This document shows, in pieces, positions 55,901 through 64,000 of a stretch of 64,000 nucleotides of DNA. The position numbers and the translations under genes are program-made. Each line of letters opens with the position of its first letter. The first letter of the stretch is position 1. Source of the DNA: Archivesica marissinica (taxonomy: Eukaryota; Mollusca; Bivalvia; Venerida; Vesicomyidae); contig CM026404.1 in assembly GCA_014843695.1 (NCBI GenBank), positions 1,570,261 to 1,634,260 of the forward strand. Reading direction: 5' to 3'. The notes beneath the pieces were generated by a model that did not search any database, had not been told where the DNA came from, and saw nothing but the letters and a program-made list of their open reading frames with translations.

Positions 55901-58531
55901 ATGTAGCATTCGGTACCTGTCTCGGTGTAAACCTGTTTGAATAGTACACACCCCAAACCTGTTGTATATGTAGCATTCGGTACCTGTCTCGGTGTAAACC
56001 TGTTTGAATAGTTAGCATCTGGTACCTGTCTCGGTGTAAACCTGTTTGTATATGTAGTATTCATGCATGCAGCTTAAAGTTGTGTTTTAGTTGAAGAACA
56101 ATATAAAGACTCGGGATAGGCGTTATATTTGGACAGAATTGTTCAAAATTGTTTCAGATAGGGCCATTTTACTGATCGATGCGAAATCTGACATCCCACA
56201 GAGTAGAATCCCTGTACTTAAATATATATACTAGTACCCTCAAACGTGCCGAATCCCTGTGGTTTGTATATGTAGCATTCGGTACCTGTCTCGGTGTAAA
56301 CCTGTTTGTATATGTAGCATTCGGTACCTGTCTCGGTGTAAACCTGTTTGTGTAGGTAGCATTCGGTACCTGTCTCGGTGTAAACCTGTTTGTGTAGGTA
56401 GCATTCGGTACCTGTCTCGGTGTAAACCTGTTTGTATAGGTAGCATTCGGTACCTGTCTCGGTGTAAACCTGTTTGTATAGGTAGCATTCGGTACCTGTC
56501 TCGGTGTAAACCTGTTTGTATATGTAGCATCCAGTACCTGTCTCGGTGTAAACCTGTTTGTATAGGTAGCATCCAGTACCTGTCTCGGTGTAAACCTGTT
56601 TGTATGGGTAGCATTCGGTACCTGTCTCGGTGTAAACCTGTTTGTATAGGTAGCATTCGGTACCTGTCTCTGTGTAAACCTGTTTGTGTAGGTAGCATCT
56701 GGTACCTATCTCTGTGTAAACCTGTTTGTGTAGGTAGCATCCGGTACCTGTCTCGGTGTAAACCTGTTTGTATATGTAGCATTCGGTACCTGTCTCAGTG
56801 TAAACCTGTTTGTGTAGGTAGCATCCAGTACCTGTCTCTGTGTAAACCTGTTTGTATAGGTAGCATTCGGTACCTGTCTCGGTGTAAACCTGTTTGTATA
56901 TGTAGCATCCGGTACCTGTCTCGGTGTAAACCTGTTTGTATATGTAGCATTCGGTACCTGTCTCGGTGTAAACCTGTTGTATATGTAGCATCCAGTACCT
57001 GTCTCGGTGTATACCTGTTTGTATAGGTAGCATCCAGTACCTGTCTCGGTGTAAACCTGTTTGTATAGGTAGCATTCGGTACCTGTCTCTGTGTAAACCT
57101 GTTTGTGTAGGTAGCATCTGGTACCTGTCTCTGTGTAAACCTGTTTGTGTAGGTAGCATCCGGTACCTGTCTCGGTGTAAACCTGTTTGTGTAGGTAGCA
57201 TCCGGTACCTGTCTCGGTGTAAACCTGTTTGTGTAGGTAGCATCCGGTACCTGTCTCGGTGTAAACCTGTTTGTTAGGTAGCATTCTGTACCTGTCTTGG
57301 TGTAAACCTGTTTGTATATGTAGCATTCTGTACCTGTCTCGGTGTAAACCTGTTTGTGTAGGTAGCATTCGGTACCTGTCTCTGTGTAAACCTGTTTGTA
57401 TAGGTAGCATCCTGTACCTGTCTCTGTGTAAACCTGTTTGTGTAGGTAGCATCCAGTACCTGTCTCGGTGTAAACCTGTTTGTGTAGGTAGCATCCGGTA
57501 CCTGTCTCGGTGTAAACCTGTTTGTGTAGGTAGCATCCGGTACCTGTCTCGGTGTAAACCTGTTTGTGTAGTAGCATTCGGTACCTGTCTCATGTGATTT
57601 CAAGCTGACATAGAGATGTGATGCCAAGCTTACATCGAGATCCAATATGATGTGTAGGAGAATGAATATATGTTCTTGTGATGTTAATTTTCCCCAATAA
57701 TTGTTGTGGAATACGACACACCAAGTGGGAAGGGGGCATACCCCAAGTGGAATGGGGGCACACCCCAAGTGGGAGGGGGCACACCCCAAGTGGAATGGGG
57801 GCACACCCCAAGTGGGAGGGGGCACACCCCAAGTGGGAAGGGGGCACACCCCAACACACCCCAAAGGGCACACCCCAAGTGGAGGGGGCACACCCCAGTG
57901 GGAGGGGGCACACCCCAAGTAGGGGGCACACCCCAAGTGGAAAGGGGTACACCCCAAGTGAAAGGGGGCATGCCCCAAGTGAGAAGAGGGTACACCCCAA
58001 ATGGAAGGGGGCACACCCCAAGTGGGAAGGGGGTACACCCCAAATGGAAGGGGGCACACCCCAAGTTGGAAAGGGGTACACCCCAAATGGAAGGGGGCAC
58101 ACCCCAAGTTGGACACACCCCAAAGGGGTACACCCCAAATGGAAGGGGGCACACCCCATATGGGAGGGGGCACACCCATGTCCTTTGTACACTTGTATGC
58201 ATTTTGTTATATTTCTTAATACGTACCTTTGTTTAAATAATAAATATAGATACTGTTTTTATTATTATTTGGGCCTCTATTTAATACCTATTTAATACCT
58301 ATTCTATTCCTGTTTTCAGCCACCACTTCCAAAATGGGAATGAATGCCACATTTAGGAAGATCTACCAAAGCCAAGGCTTCAAGGGTTTGTATAGAGGTG
58401 TCACTCTGAACATGATGAAGGTGGCACCTGTCGCTGCCATTACGTACTATACGTACAGGGCAGTCCAAAATATTTTCACACCTAAAGATGACCCTAAAAA
58501 TTTTTTTAAAAAACCTGCAATATTTATTTAA
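31842..58531 (+). CDS. SLC25A24-like: Mitochondrial carrier, SCaMC/SLC25A24-like, without EF-hands
   Basis: Inner-membrane transporter, closest by sequence character to ATP-Mg/phosphate carriers. Exons: 31842-31984, 32570-32640, 32945-33124, 35792-36057, 36865-37242, 39874-40041, 40630-40713, 45512-45679, 46223-46367 and 58320-58531 (or 52452-52642). All phases join; total 604 residues (597 with the alternative end). Residues about 315-604 form three carrier repeats with PLDRLK (337-342), PMEVLK (428-433) and PFALVR (523-528), plus [13 protein letters not shown] and [14 protein letters not shown]. The family normally has four EF-hands in front. Here residues 1-314 hold a hydrophobic segment (14-28), another (104-125), a basic stretch and an acidic E/K/D/S-rich linker (about 224-312), with no EF-hand loop. 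Exons 5-10 are secure; joining exons 1-4 rests on splice sites and phase. Introns 1, 3, 5, 7 and 9 are filled by arrays. Confidence 0.85.
32025..32545. repeat. 50-bp minisatellite in carrier intron 1
   Basis: About eight copies of a unit with gcaggactctgtagtggtac and tctattgaatattttac. One copy is split by the MITE at 32165-32297. Confidence 0.9.
32165..32297. mobile_element. 133-bp palindromic MITE with 8-bp target duplication
   Basis: Almost perfect inverted repeat from cacaggcaccagacacaaat to its complement, differing mainly in the length of a T run (10 versus 9). Flanked by agcaggac at 32157-32164 and 32298-32305, which is array sequence duplicated on insertion. The cacagg termini and 8-bp duplication match the element at 25631-25695. 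Confidence 0.88.
32570..32640 (+). CDS. SLC25A24-like: Carrier gene exon 2
   Basis: Acceptor ttttctcattgcag; reads [20 protein letters not shown], then QET; donor gtacta. Phase 2 in, phase 1 out, matching both neighbours. No family recognised. Confidence 0.55.
32945..33124 (+). CDS. SLC25A24-like: Carrier gene exon 3 (TM2)
   Basis: Acceptor tattgtttcag; [18 protein letters not shown], then the hydrophobic helix [20 protein letters not shown] and a basic end (RCFARK); donor gtaagttg. Phase 1 on both sides. The helix followed by basic residues resembles a stop-transfer segment. Confidence 0.6.
33180..33414 (-). mobile_element. SINE family B, full length
   Basis: The reverse complement starts ggaagtcatgatagctcagt (A box), has ggtccggagttcgagcctcg (B box), then the body with aggcaaggcatttaaattcc and gatggattccatcaggaatg, ending gtttcgcaatcaaactcaaa taaattt. 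Head, body and tail are all present, in carrier intron 3. Confidence 0.85.
33430..34690. other. Carrier intron 3, no recognised feature
   Basis: Mostly single-copy-looking AT-rich sequence. A short tandem ccatatata motif lies near 34298-34322. No exon on either strand could be supported. Confidence 0.6.
34697..34862. mobile_element. Foldback MITE
   Basis: Arms of about 75 bp: left ttataaaacttttctcagat and ctcaaa; right the complement of cataaaacttttcaccaatc and tcaaaa. The arms also share a gattggtt block. No coding capacity. Confidence 0.7.
34925..35690. repeat. 22-bp minisatellite
   Basis: About 34 copies of gtccaagtaacattgtatca plus tt, with cccagt and cactg variants. Ends about 100 bp before carrier exon 4. 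Confidence 0.96.
35792..36057 (+). CDS. SLC25A24-like: Carrier gene exon 4
   Basis: Acceptor ttttattttcag; starts [19 protein letters not shown] (strongly basic), later [20 protein letters not shown] and FHTGDK; donor gtaagtag. Phase 1 in, phase 0 out. No family recognised. Confidence 0.6.
36680..36775. mobile_element. Short inverted-repeat element
   Basis: About 96 bp with ends taccatatatacccgacc and, in reverse complement, taccgtatatacctggcc. It sits about 90 bp upstream of the exon 5 acceptor. Confidence 0.6.
36865..37242 (+). CDS. SLC25A24-like: Carrier gene exon 5 (acidic linker, carrier helix 1)
   Basis: Acceptor attgccttgtag; [20 protein letters not shown], a long E/K/D/S/N-rich linker, then [18 protein letters not shown] and [12 protein letters not shown], the first carrier helix and signature. 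Donor gtgaga. Phase 0 on both sides. The linker is probably disordered. Confidence 0.88.
37700..38250. repeat. 31-bp minisatellite
   Basis: About 17 diverged copies with aacattatgatatcactgtt and acggtcagtct. Passes directly into the 30-bp array, which shares the atatcactg(t/c)tacggtca core. Confidence 0.93.
38251..38960. repeat. 30-bp minisatellite, highly uniform
   Basis: About 22 copies of a unit with attgcaatatcactgctacg and gtcaattggc, nearly identical apart from two tta/cta and one aaat variant. Long open frames in several phases follow from the period being ten codons. Confidence 0.97.
39410..39700. repeat. 71-bp repeat, four copies
   Basis: Units contain ttttgctgaaccagcagtta, cagtcaatcactagtgg and gagacacccttgggg. 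Confidence 0.93.
39874..40041 (+). CDS. SLC25A24-like: Carrier gene exon 6
   Basis: Acceptor tatgatatcag; [19 protein letters not shown], then [20 protein letters not shown] and IKFLIYEQ; donor gtaaga. This is the matrix helix and second helix of carrier repeat 1. Phase 0 on both sides. Confidence 0.95.
40095..40445. mobile_element. Inverted-repeat element, second copy
   Basis: Relative of 10962-11235: left gttggaatcctttgttttta, right the inverted form gataaaaacagaggaaacca. Longer and better preserved at its ends (ttacctccctt versus gggcagtaa). Confidence 0.7.
40630..40713 (+). CDS. SLC25A24-like: Carrier gene exon 7
   Basis: Acceptor attgtgtgttttag; [19 protein letters not shown], then SQALIYPME; donor gtaaga. 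First helix of carrier repeat 2; its signature is split across the intron (PME/VLK). Confidence 0.94.
40772..44025. repeat. 38-bp minisatellite (3.2 kb)
   Basis: About 85 copies of a unit with tgttcatgctcacaatcagt and attagatatgca. Over about 41000-41560 gctcac and gcttac versions alternate, giving a 76-bp dimer. It begins about 58 bp after the exon 7 donor. Confidence 0.97.
44030..44480. repeat. ~40-bp minisatellite
   Basis: About 11 copies with agaacttacatcttaatgat and aaataagccatga; lengths vary through loss of aagtc. Confidence 0.92.
44655..45310. repeat. 33-bp minisatellite
   Basis: About 18 copies with ctgtaacacctcaattatag and cccccaatagcgg; some units carry an extra aaggccccatt. Confidence 0.94.
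45512..45679 (+). CDS. SLC25A24-like: Carrier gene exon 8
   Basis: Acceptor tgtaattccag; [19 protein letters not shown], then [20 protein letters not shown] and IELCIYE; donor gtaagt. Second helix of repeat 2 with the contact-point motif G(V)VPFAGIE. Most SCaMCs have an acidic D where this has E, and PN where this has PE. Confidence 0.95.
45862..45995 (+). mobile_element. SINE 3' part
   Basis: Contains gggttttctccgggttcctc, then gctttcatccgcgccaacga and the tail gagtgattaatataagttgt with acttgcttcgcaatcg, as at 9916-10018. 5' end not defined. Confidence 0.65.
46223..46367 (+). CDS. SLC25A24-like: Carrier gene exon 9
   Basis: Acceptor atgtatttgtag; [19 protein letters not shown], then [20 protein letters not shown] and TQMQTQ; donor gttggt. 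First helix of carrier repeat 3. Phase 0 in, phase 1 out. Confidence 0.94.
46499..52195. repeat. 42-bp minisatellite, first block (5.7 kb)
   Basis: About 135 copies of a unit with gtgtaaacctgtttgtatag and gtagcatccggtacctgtct. Small indels and odd C-rich interruptions are common (47946-47973, 49107-49150, 50112-50125, 50340-50357). Variants with ggtcaccctgtacc form their own sub-block at 48550-48800 and 50900-51150, two regions that look copied from each other. Confidence 0.97.
52196..52310. repeat. C/G-rich minisatellite before exon 10a
   Basis: About five copies with cacaccccaagtggaagggg. Same family as 57716-58175, but much shorter. Confidence 0.92.
52452..52642 (+). CDS. SLC25A24-like: Carrier gene exon 10a (terminal exon, first copy)
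   Basis: Acceptor cctgttttcag; [19 protein letters not shown], then [17 protein letters not shown] and [13 protein letters not shown], ending DDPKFFF and TAA. Last helix of carrier repeat 3. Nearly identical to 58320-58531, but an A/T difference in the A/T run makes a stop seven codons earlier. It is followed by an array and the assembly gap. Confidence 0.85.
52690..52932. repeat. 16-bp minisatellite, first block
   Basis: Units of attatcttaccttcat (some attatttt). Runs into the gap. Confidence 0.96.
52933..53932. other. Assembly gap (1000 N)
   Basis: Exactly 1000 N between a 16-bp array and the middle of the 1.1-kb repeat. The distance and order across it are not established. Confidence 0.99.
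53933..57590. repeat. 42-bp minisatellite, second block, with 1.1-kb higher-order repeat
   Basis: Same 42-bp unit as before the gap. Blocks 54039-54933, 55138-56055 and from 56262 onward carry the same order of unit variants and are separated by the same ~204-bp insert, giving a higher-order period of 1099 and 1124 bp. Confidence 0.95.
54934..55137. mobile_element. ~204-bp insert inside the 42-bp array (also near 56057-56261; partial 53933-54038)
   Basis: Non-array sequence with gatagggccattttactgat and gatgcgaaatctgacatccc, ending aaacgtgccgaatccctgtg, which matches the arm of the MITE at 25631-25695. It is flanked by gtttgtatatgtag on both sides (54920-54933 and 55138-55151), a 14-bp duplication of array sequence. 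All three copies share one ancestral insertion. Confidence 0.8.
57591..57715. other. Short unique spacer
   Basis: About 125 bp between the 42-bp and C/G-rich arrays; no match elsewhere in the window and no gene. Confidence 0.6.
57716..58175. repeat. C/G-rich minisatellite before exon 10b
   Basis: About 18 copies with cacaccccaagtgggagggg and aat/agt variants. On the minus strand it reads as repeated CPLPLGVCP; this is a repeat artefact, not a protein. Confidence 0.95.
58320..58531 (+). CDS. SLC25A24-like: Carrier gene exon 10b (terminal exon, second copy)
   Basis: Same acceptor and coding sequence as 52452-52642, but ends [14 protein letters not shown] and TAA. The longer basic end makes this the more likely ancestral form. 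About 120 bp of intron before it also match the first copy. Confidence 0.88.
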
Positions 58532-58569
58532 CGACATTATTACTTATTTTATCATGCTCTTATATTATT

Positions 58570-59112
58570 ACTGTTATCTTACCTTCATATTATTTTACCT
58601 TCATATTATTTTACCTTCATATTATTTTACCTTCATATTATTTTACCTTCATATTATTTTACCTTCATATTATTTTACCTTCATATTATCTTACCTTCAT
58701 ATTATTTTACCTTCATATTATCTTACCTTCATATTATCTTACCTTCATATTATCTTACCTTCATATTATCTTACCTTCATATTATTTTACCTTCATATTA
58801 TCTTACCTTCATATTATTTTACCTTCATATTATCTTACCTTCATATTATTTTACCTTCATATTATCTTACCTTCATATTATTTTACCTTCATATTATTTT
58901 ACCTTCATATTATCTTACCTTCATATTATCTTACCTTCATATTATCTTACCTTCATATTATCTTACCTTCATATTATCTTACCTTCATATTATTTTACCT
59001 TCATATTATTTTACCTTCATATTATTTTACCTTCATATTATCTTACCTTCATATTATCTTACCTTCATATTATTTTATATTGATATTATTTTACCTTCAT
59101 ATTATTATAATA
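58570..59112. repeat. 16-bp minisatellite, second block
   Basis: About 34 units of attatcttaccttcat and attattttaccttcat in irregular order. It begins about 40 bp after the exon 10b stop, so it may lie in the 3' UTR; AATAAA at 59441-59446 is a possible poly(A) signal. Confidence 0.95.
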
Positions 59113-59289
59113 TACTATATTTATTGTGTGGTAAGCAAAAGGTTTCTTTTTGTGTGGTTAATATGTTGGCAGGTGCTAGATCAGAGAAAGACACAGAAAA
59201 GAGATGATGGCACCCTTGAAGAATTGGCTAATAGATGGTGGAATGTGTAAAAGATAGAATTACATGCAGCTAAAGTGGCACAGGCAGAA

Positions 59290-59420
59290 ACAGGGACAGA
59301 GCACAGGCAATGACTGAAACAGGGACAGAGCACAGGCAATGACTGAAACAGGGACAGAGCACAGGCAATGACTGAAACAGGGACAGAGCACAGGCAATGA
59401 CTGAAACAGGGACAGAAGAG
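59290..59420. repeat. 29-bp minisatellite
   Basis: About five near-identical copies with acagggacagagcacaggca and atgactgaa. Confidence 0.95.
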
Positions 59421-59624
59421 CAGAGAATGTGAATTATTAAAATAAATGATACAAATCTAATACCAAATGTTATTTTGTAATTTTAGTTTTATGTTGGGAA
59501 TATCCGTATTATGACTCGCCACAAGGAAAATGGCCCAATTGAGAGTGTTTGACAAGTGTAACTCCTAACATTTCTCATTAGAATAAATGTGTCGGCAACT
59601 AACTGCGATCACAGATGTTCAAGC

Positions 59625-60660
59625 ATTAGCGATCTTATTTACATGTCGGGTAAACATTGTACAATCGTGAAAAGCGTGCACCCGTACTATGTTTGCATAA
59701 AATGCCATTCAACTGTTGATTTAATGAAAACCCTGGTCTAGGCGTGCACCCGTACTATGTTTGCATCAAATGACATTCAACTGTTGATTTAATGAAAACC
59801 CTGGTCTAGGCGTGCACCCGTACTATGTTTGCATCAAATGACATTCAACTGTTGATTTAATGAAAACCCTGGTCTAGGCGTGCACCCGTACTATGTTTGC
59901 ATCAAATGACATTCAACTGTTGATTTAATGAAAACCCTGGTCTAGGCGTGCACCCGTACTATGTTTGCATCAAATGACATTCAACTGTTGATTTAATGAA
60001 AACCCTGGTCTAGGCGTGCACCCGTACTATGTTTGCATCAAATGCCATTCAACTGTTGATTTAATGAAAACCCTGGTCTAGGCGTGCACCCGTACTATGT
60101 TTGCATCAAATGACATTCAACTGTTGATTTAATGAAAACCATGGTCTAGGCGTGCACCCATACTATGTTTGCATAAAATGCCATTCAACTGTTGATTTAA
60201 TGAAAACCCTGGTCTAGGCGTGCACCCATACTATGTTTGCATCAAATGCCATTCAACTGTTGATTTAATGAAAACCCTGGTCTAGGCGTGCACCCGTACT
60301 ATGTTTGCATCAAATGCCATTCAACTGCTGATTTAATGAAAACCATGGTATAGGCGTGCAAGAGAAATGTGTGAATGTATGCAAAGGCTTTGAATCATTG
60401 ATTTGATAGCTTTTCGAGTATACACATCAAATACATCAACATTGTATATTTACATTACAAGGCTCTCAGAAGTCTCGGCCAAGGCTCTCAGAAGTGTGGG
60501 CCTGGCCCGCTTCAATTTGTGAAATTGCGCGTACACACGGCACTTCTCGTGCACGCCTGGACCAAGGTTTTCACTAAATCAGCAGTTGAATGTCATTTGG
60601 TGCACACAAAGCATGGGTGCACACTTTTCACGATTGTAGAATGGTTACCCGACAATGTGA
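59625..60660. mobile_element. Large inverted-repeat element with one arm amplified
   Basis: The left arm starts at tgtcgggtaaacattgtaca and contains aatcgtgaaaagcgtgcacc; the right arm (60530-60660) is its inverted copy (gggtgcacacttttcacgat, then ggttacccgaca). The left arm also holds about ten tandem copies of a 60-bp unit with gtgcacccgtactatgtttg and ccattcaactgttgatttaa (to 60357); the right arm holds one inverted copy. Confidence 0.8.
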
Positions 60661-60661
60661 A

Positions 60662-61030
60662 CATCCTGGAAAGCCAAGCTACATATACAGTGCCGGGTAC
60701 CAACCCTTGTGCTGGGTCTGGTATGGTTGTCCATCTGTCTAACTGTAAGTCCACGAGACTGTTATACGGTGGTCATCCTGGAAAGCCAAGCTACATATAC
60801 AGTGCCGGGTACCAACCCTTGTGCTGGGTCTGGTATGGTTGTCCATCTGTCTAACCGTAAGTCCACGAGACTGTTATACGGTGGTCATCCTGGAAAGCCA
60901 AGCTACATATACAGTGCCGGGTACCAACCCTTGTGCTGGGTCTGGTATGGTTGTTATCCGTATGCCCACGAGACTGTCATGCGATGGGCATCCTGTAAAG
61001 CCAAGCTACATATATAGCCGAGTACCAACC
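60662..61030. repeat. 112-bp tandem repeat
   Basis: Starts at 60662, 60774 and 60886 (exact 112-bp period), with a shortened fourth copy at 60989. Contains gaaagccaagctacatatac and gggtaccaacccttgtgctg. It begins inside the end of the inverted element. Confidence 0.92.
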
Positions 61031-61059
61031 CTTGTTCTGGGTCGCATACCAATGAGCCA

Positions 61060-61775
61060 GTCGTATGTATACACGACCATGATGTTGTATACATGACCAT
61101 GTTGTATACACGACCATGATATTGTATACATGACCATGATGTTGTATACATGACCATGATGTTTTATACATGACCATGTTGTTGTATACACGACCATGAT
61201 ATTGTATACACGACCATGATGTTGTATACATGACCATGATGTTGTATACATGACCATGATGTTGTATACATGACTATGATGTTGTATACACGACCATGAT
61301 GTTGTATACACGACCATGATGTTGTATACACGACCATGATGGTGTATACACGACCATGATGTTGTATACACGACTATGATGTTGAATACACGACCATGAT
61401 GTTGTATACATGACCATGATGTTGTATACATGACCATGATATTGTATACACAACCATGATGTTGTATACATGACTATGATGTTGTATACACGACCATGAT
61501 GTTGTATACATGACCATGATATTGTATACATGACCATGATATTGTATACACGACCATGATGTTGTATACACGACCATGATGTTGTATACATGACCATGTT
61601 ATTGTATACATGACCATGATATTGTTTACACGACCATGATGTTGTATACACGACCATGATGTTGTATACACGACCATGTTGTTGTATACATGATATTGTA
61701 TACACGACCATGATGTTGTATACATGACCATGATGTTGTATACACGACCATGATGTTGTATACACGACCTAGATG
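61060..61775. repeat. 20-bp minisatellite
   Basis: About 36 copies of tgtatacacgaccatgatgt with cacgac/catgac and atgt/atat variants. Confidence 0.97.
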
Positions 61776-62040
61776 TATATTAACCGACAGGTCGCCTGTT
61801 TTGGCATAAGGGCATTTATCAGATTTAGTCCTTTGATCCTCAGCAGAAGAGGCCAATTATTCATTATATCTCCATACTGCTGACAAGCATTAGGCACACT
61901 TCCATACTGCCAAACAATCAGTAATGATTATGATTGACAGGCCCATCTAGAACAGTTAGTTAATCTAAAATAGGTGCAAGTTAAAAAGATAAAAGGATCT
62001 ACAAAGCTATAGTTAAAAGCAGACAGTACAAGGATTAGAG
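61776..62040. other. Non-coding spacer
   Basis: AT-rich, no recognised feature. Confidence 0.6.
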
Positions 62041-62044
62041 AAAG

Positions 62045-62625
62045 TTGAGTCCAGTCTGCTAACAAAGGTCGGCAGACTGGACTCGACTGTATATAATATT
62101 TATGTCCGTAGCATGATTGTTCTTGGGGGACAATGAGATGGCATGGTATTGGGTTTTTGACTGTGGGATTAGATGGTTACGGTTTGTGGGTGTAAGGTGA
62201 TGGTGATCTACAGCAACTAGTTCTTTTCTTATTTTGAAAATCATGATTAGTGAGGCTTGGTTTCGTCTATGTTCTAATGTTTTCCAATTGAGGGTGGATA
62301 CCATTTGTGATACACTAGTGTAGTTGTAAGCATTGAATATATATTTGGCTGCAGATCTTTGGACCATTTCTATTTTGTAGGCGAGGTGTTACTGCCAGGG
62401 GTTCCAGACTGTAGAACAGTATTCAACCTGTGGGCGGACATAAGTGATATATTATGTGTTTTCTTTGACCTGTTTGTTATTTGTTTGGACATTCCTTTTG
62501 ATGAAGCAGAGGATGTTGTTAGCTTTTGAGGTGAAATTATTGATGTGTTGTGGGGTTGTGGGCCCAACACATGGTGACTCCGAGATATTTGGAATGTTCG
62601 GTTAACCTTAATTGTGTGCTATGTA
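62045..62625 (-). pseudogene. LINE ORF2 C-terminal fragment, decayed
   Basis: Reads VQRSAAKYIFNAYNYT, then LNWKTLEHRRNQASLIMIFK, the same block as QRSAARYV in the 27530-29410 element but clearly a different copy. A frameshift lies near 62370. Upstream, the VKENT-like region continues in another frame. Confidence 0.82.
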
Positions 62626-62639
62626 ACACTGTTACACTC

Positions 62640-64000
62640 AATATCTGGGAATAATGGAATGGTGGCTGGCTGTATCTAATGGAATAAGTAACGGTGTGGA
62701 ATGGTGGCTATTTGTAATGGTGTGGAATGGTGGCTATTTGTAACGGCGTAGAATGGTGGATATAATGGAATGGTGGGGTATGGTGGCTATTTGTAATGGT
62801 GTGGAATTGTGGCTATTTGTAACGGTGTGGAATGGTGGCTATGTGGAATGGTGGCTATTTGTAACGGTGTGGAATGTTGGCTATTTGTAACGGTGTGGAA
62901 TGGTGGCTATTTGTAACGGTGTGGAATGTTGGCTATTTGTAACGGTGTGGAATGGTGGCTATTTGTAATGGTGTGGAATGGTGGCTATTTGTAATGGTGT
63001 GGAATGGTGGCTATTTGTAATGGTGTGGAATGGTGGCTATTTGTAACGGTGTGGAATGGTGGCTATATGTAATGGTGTGGAATGGTGGCTATTTGTAACG
63101 GTGTGGAATGGTGGCTATATGTAATGGTGTGGAATGGTGGCTATTTGTAACGGTGTGGAATGTTGGCTATTTGTAACGGTGTGGAATGGTGGCTATTTGT
63201 AATGGTGTGGAATGGTGGCTATTTGTAACGGTGTGGAATGGTGGCTATATGTAACGGTGTGGAATGGTGGCTATTTGTAATGGTGTGGAATGTTGGCTAT
63301 TTGTAATGGTGTGGAATGGTGGCTATTTGTAATGGTGTGGAATGGTGGCTATTTGTAATGGTGTGGAATGGTGGCTATTTATAACGGTGTGGAATGGTGG
63401 GTATTTGTAACGGTGTGGAATGGTGGCTATTTGTAACGGTGTAGAATGGTGGCTATTTGTAATGGTGTAGAATGGTGGCTATATGTGACGGTGTGGAATG
63501 GTGGCTATATGTAACGGTATGGAATGTTGGCTGTGTGGAATGGTGGCTATTTGTAATGGTGTGGAATGGTGGCTATTTGTAATGGTGTGGAATGTTGGCT
63601 ATTTGTAACAGTGTGGAATGTTGGCTATTTGTAATGGTGTGGAATGTTGGCTATTTGTAACGGTGTGGAATGGTGGCTATTTGTAACGGTGTGGAATGGT
63701 GGCTATTTGTAATGGTGTGGAATGTTGGCTATTTGTAATGGTGTGGAATGGTGGCTATTTGTAATGGTGTGGAATGGTGGCTATTTGTAATGGTGTGGAA
63801 TGGTGGCTATTTGTAATGGTGTGGAATGGTGGCTATTTGTAACGGTGTGGAATGGTGGCTATTTGTAACGGTGTGGAATGGTGGCTATTTGTAATGGTGT
63901 GGAATGTTGGCTCTTTGTAATGGTGTGGAATGGTGGCTATTTGTAATGGTGTGGAATGGTGGCTATTTGTAATGGTGTGGAATGGTGGCTATTTGTAATG
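62640..64000. repeat. 26-bp minisatellite running off the window
   Basis: About 52 copies of a unit with tggaatggtggctatttgta and acggtg/atggtg. The array continues past the right edge. Confidence 0.97.

Noticed and set aside
46369..57600. Many long repetitive open frames (up to 561 residues) with [14 protein letters not shown] or [14 protein letters not shown] repeats
   Set aside because: The 42-bp unit is fourteen codons; frames are open on both strands and end at indels. They lie in carrier intron 9 or its duplicate.
57274..58295. Proline/glycine-rich frames ([16 protein letters not shown]) suggesting a collagen- or shell-matrix-like protein
   Set aside because: They are direct translations of the C/G-rich minisatellite, open on both strands, without exon borders.

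Overview
This is eukaryotic nuclear DNA, most likely from a lophotrochozoan and probably a bivalve mollusc. Three animal genes are split into short exons with GT-AG introns. tRNA-derived SINEs, short inverted-repeat transposons and 5'-truncated non-LTR retrotransposons lie between and inside them. Well over half of the non-N bases are minisatellite. The species assignment is inference. Two runs of exactly 1000 N (14189-15188 and 52933-53932) are scaffold gaps, and both fall inside tandem arrays.

Layout. From 1 to about 8100 there are only arrays, one SINE and a dispersed repeat. From 8136 to 19412 (minus strand) lies the 5' half of a cytochrome P450 of the CYP4 type; five exons are recognisable and the heme-binding half lies outside the window or is lost. 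From 18.2 to 22.4 kb there are LINE and SINE remnants. From 22707 to 27350 (minus) is a complete four-exon gene for mitochondrial ribosomal protein mL49 (MRPL49), with a GC-AG intron. From 27.5 to 29.4 kb (minus) is a decayed LINE reverse transcriptase. From 29.8 to 31.5 kb a roughly 1 kb segment is tandemly duplicated and carries candidate exons of an unknown protein. From 31842 to 58531 (plus) is a ten-exon gene for a mitochondrial carrier of the SCaMC/SLC25A24 type. Its N-terminus has no EF-hands and instead has two hydrophobic segments and a long acidic linker. Its last exon is present twice (52452-52642 and 58320-58531), on either side of the second gap. From 59 to 64 kb there are arrays, a large inverted structure and one more LINE tail.

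The three genes are not an operon. Two encode mitochondrial proteins (mL49 and an inner-membrane carrier) and are arranged head to head about 4.5 kb apart, with LINE debris between them. The exon models are supported because all exon phases join without conflict (MRPL49: 189 residues; carrier: 604 residues; CYP4 exons 1-4: 165 residues).

The most unusual property is how the arrays relate to the genes. Many start within tens of bases of an exon. In the CYP4 gene two arrays contain the 3' splice site and the first bases of the neighbouring exon in every repeat unit. No bacterial-type genes, CRISPR arrays or functional tRNA/rRNA genes were seen. Most long open frames in this window are by-products of tandem repeats whose period is a multiple of three.
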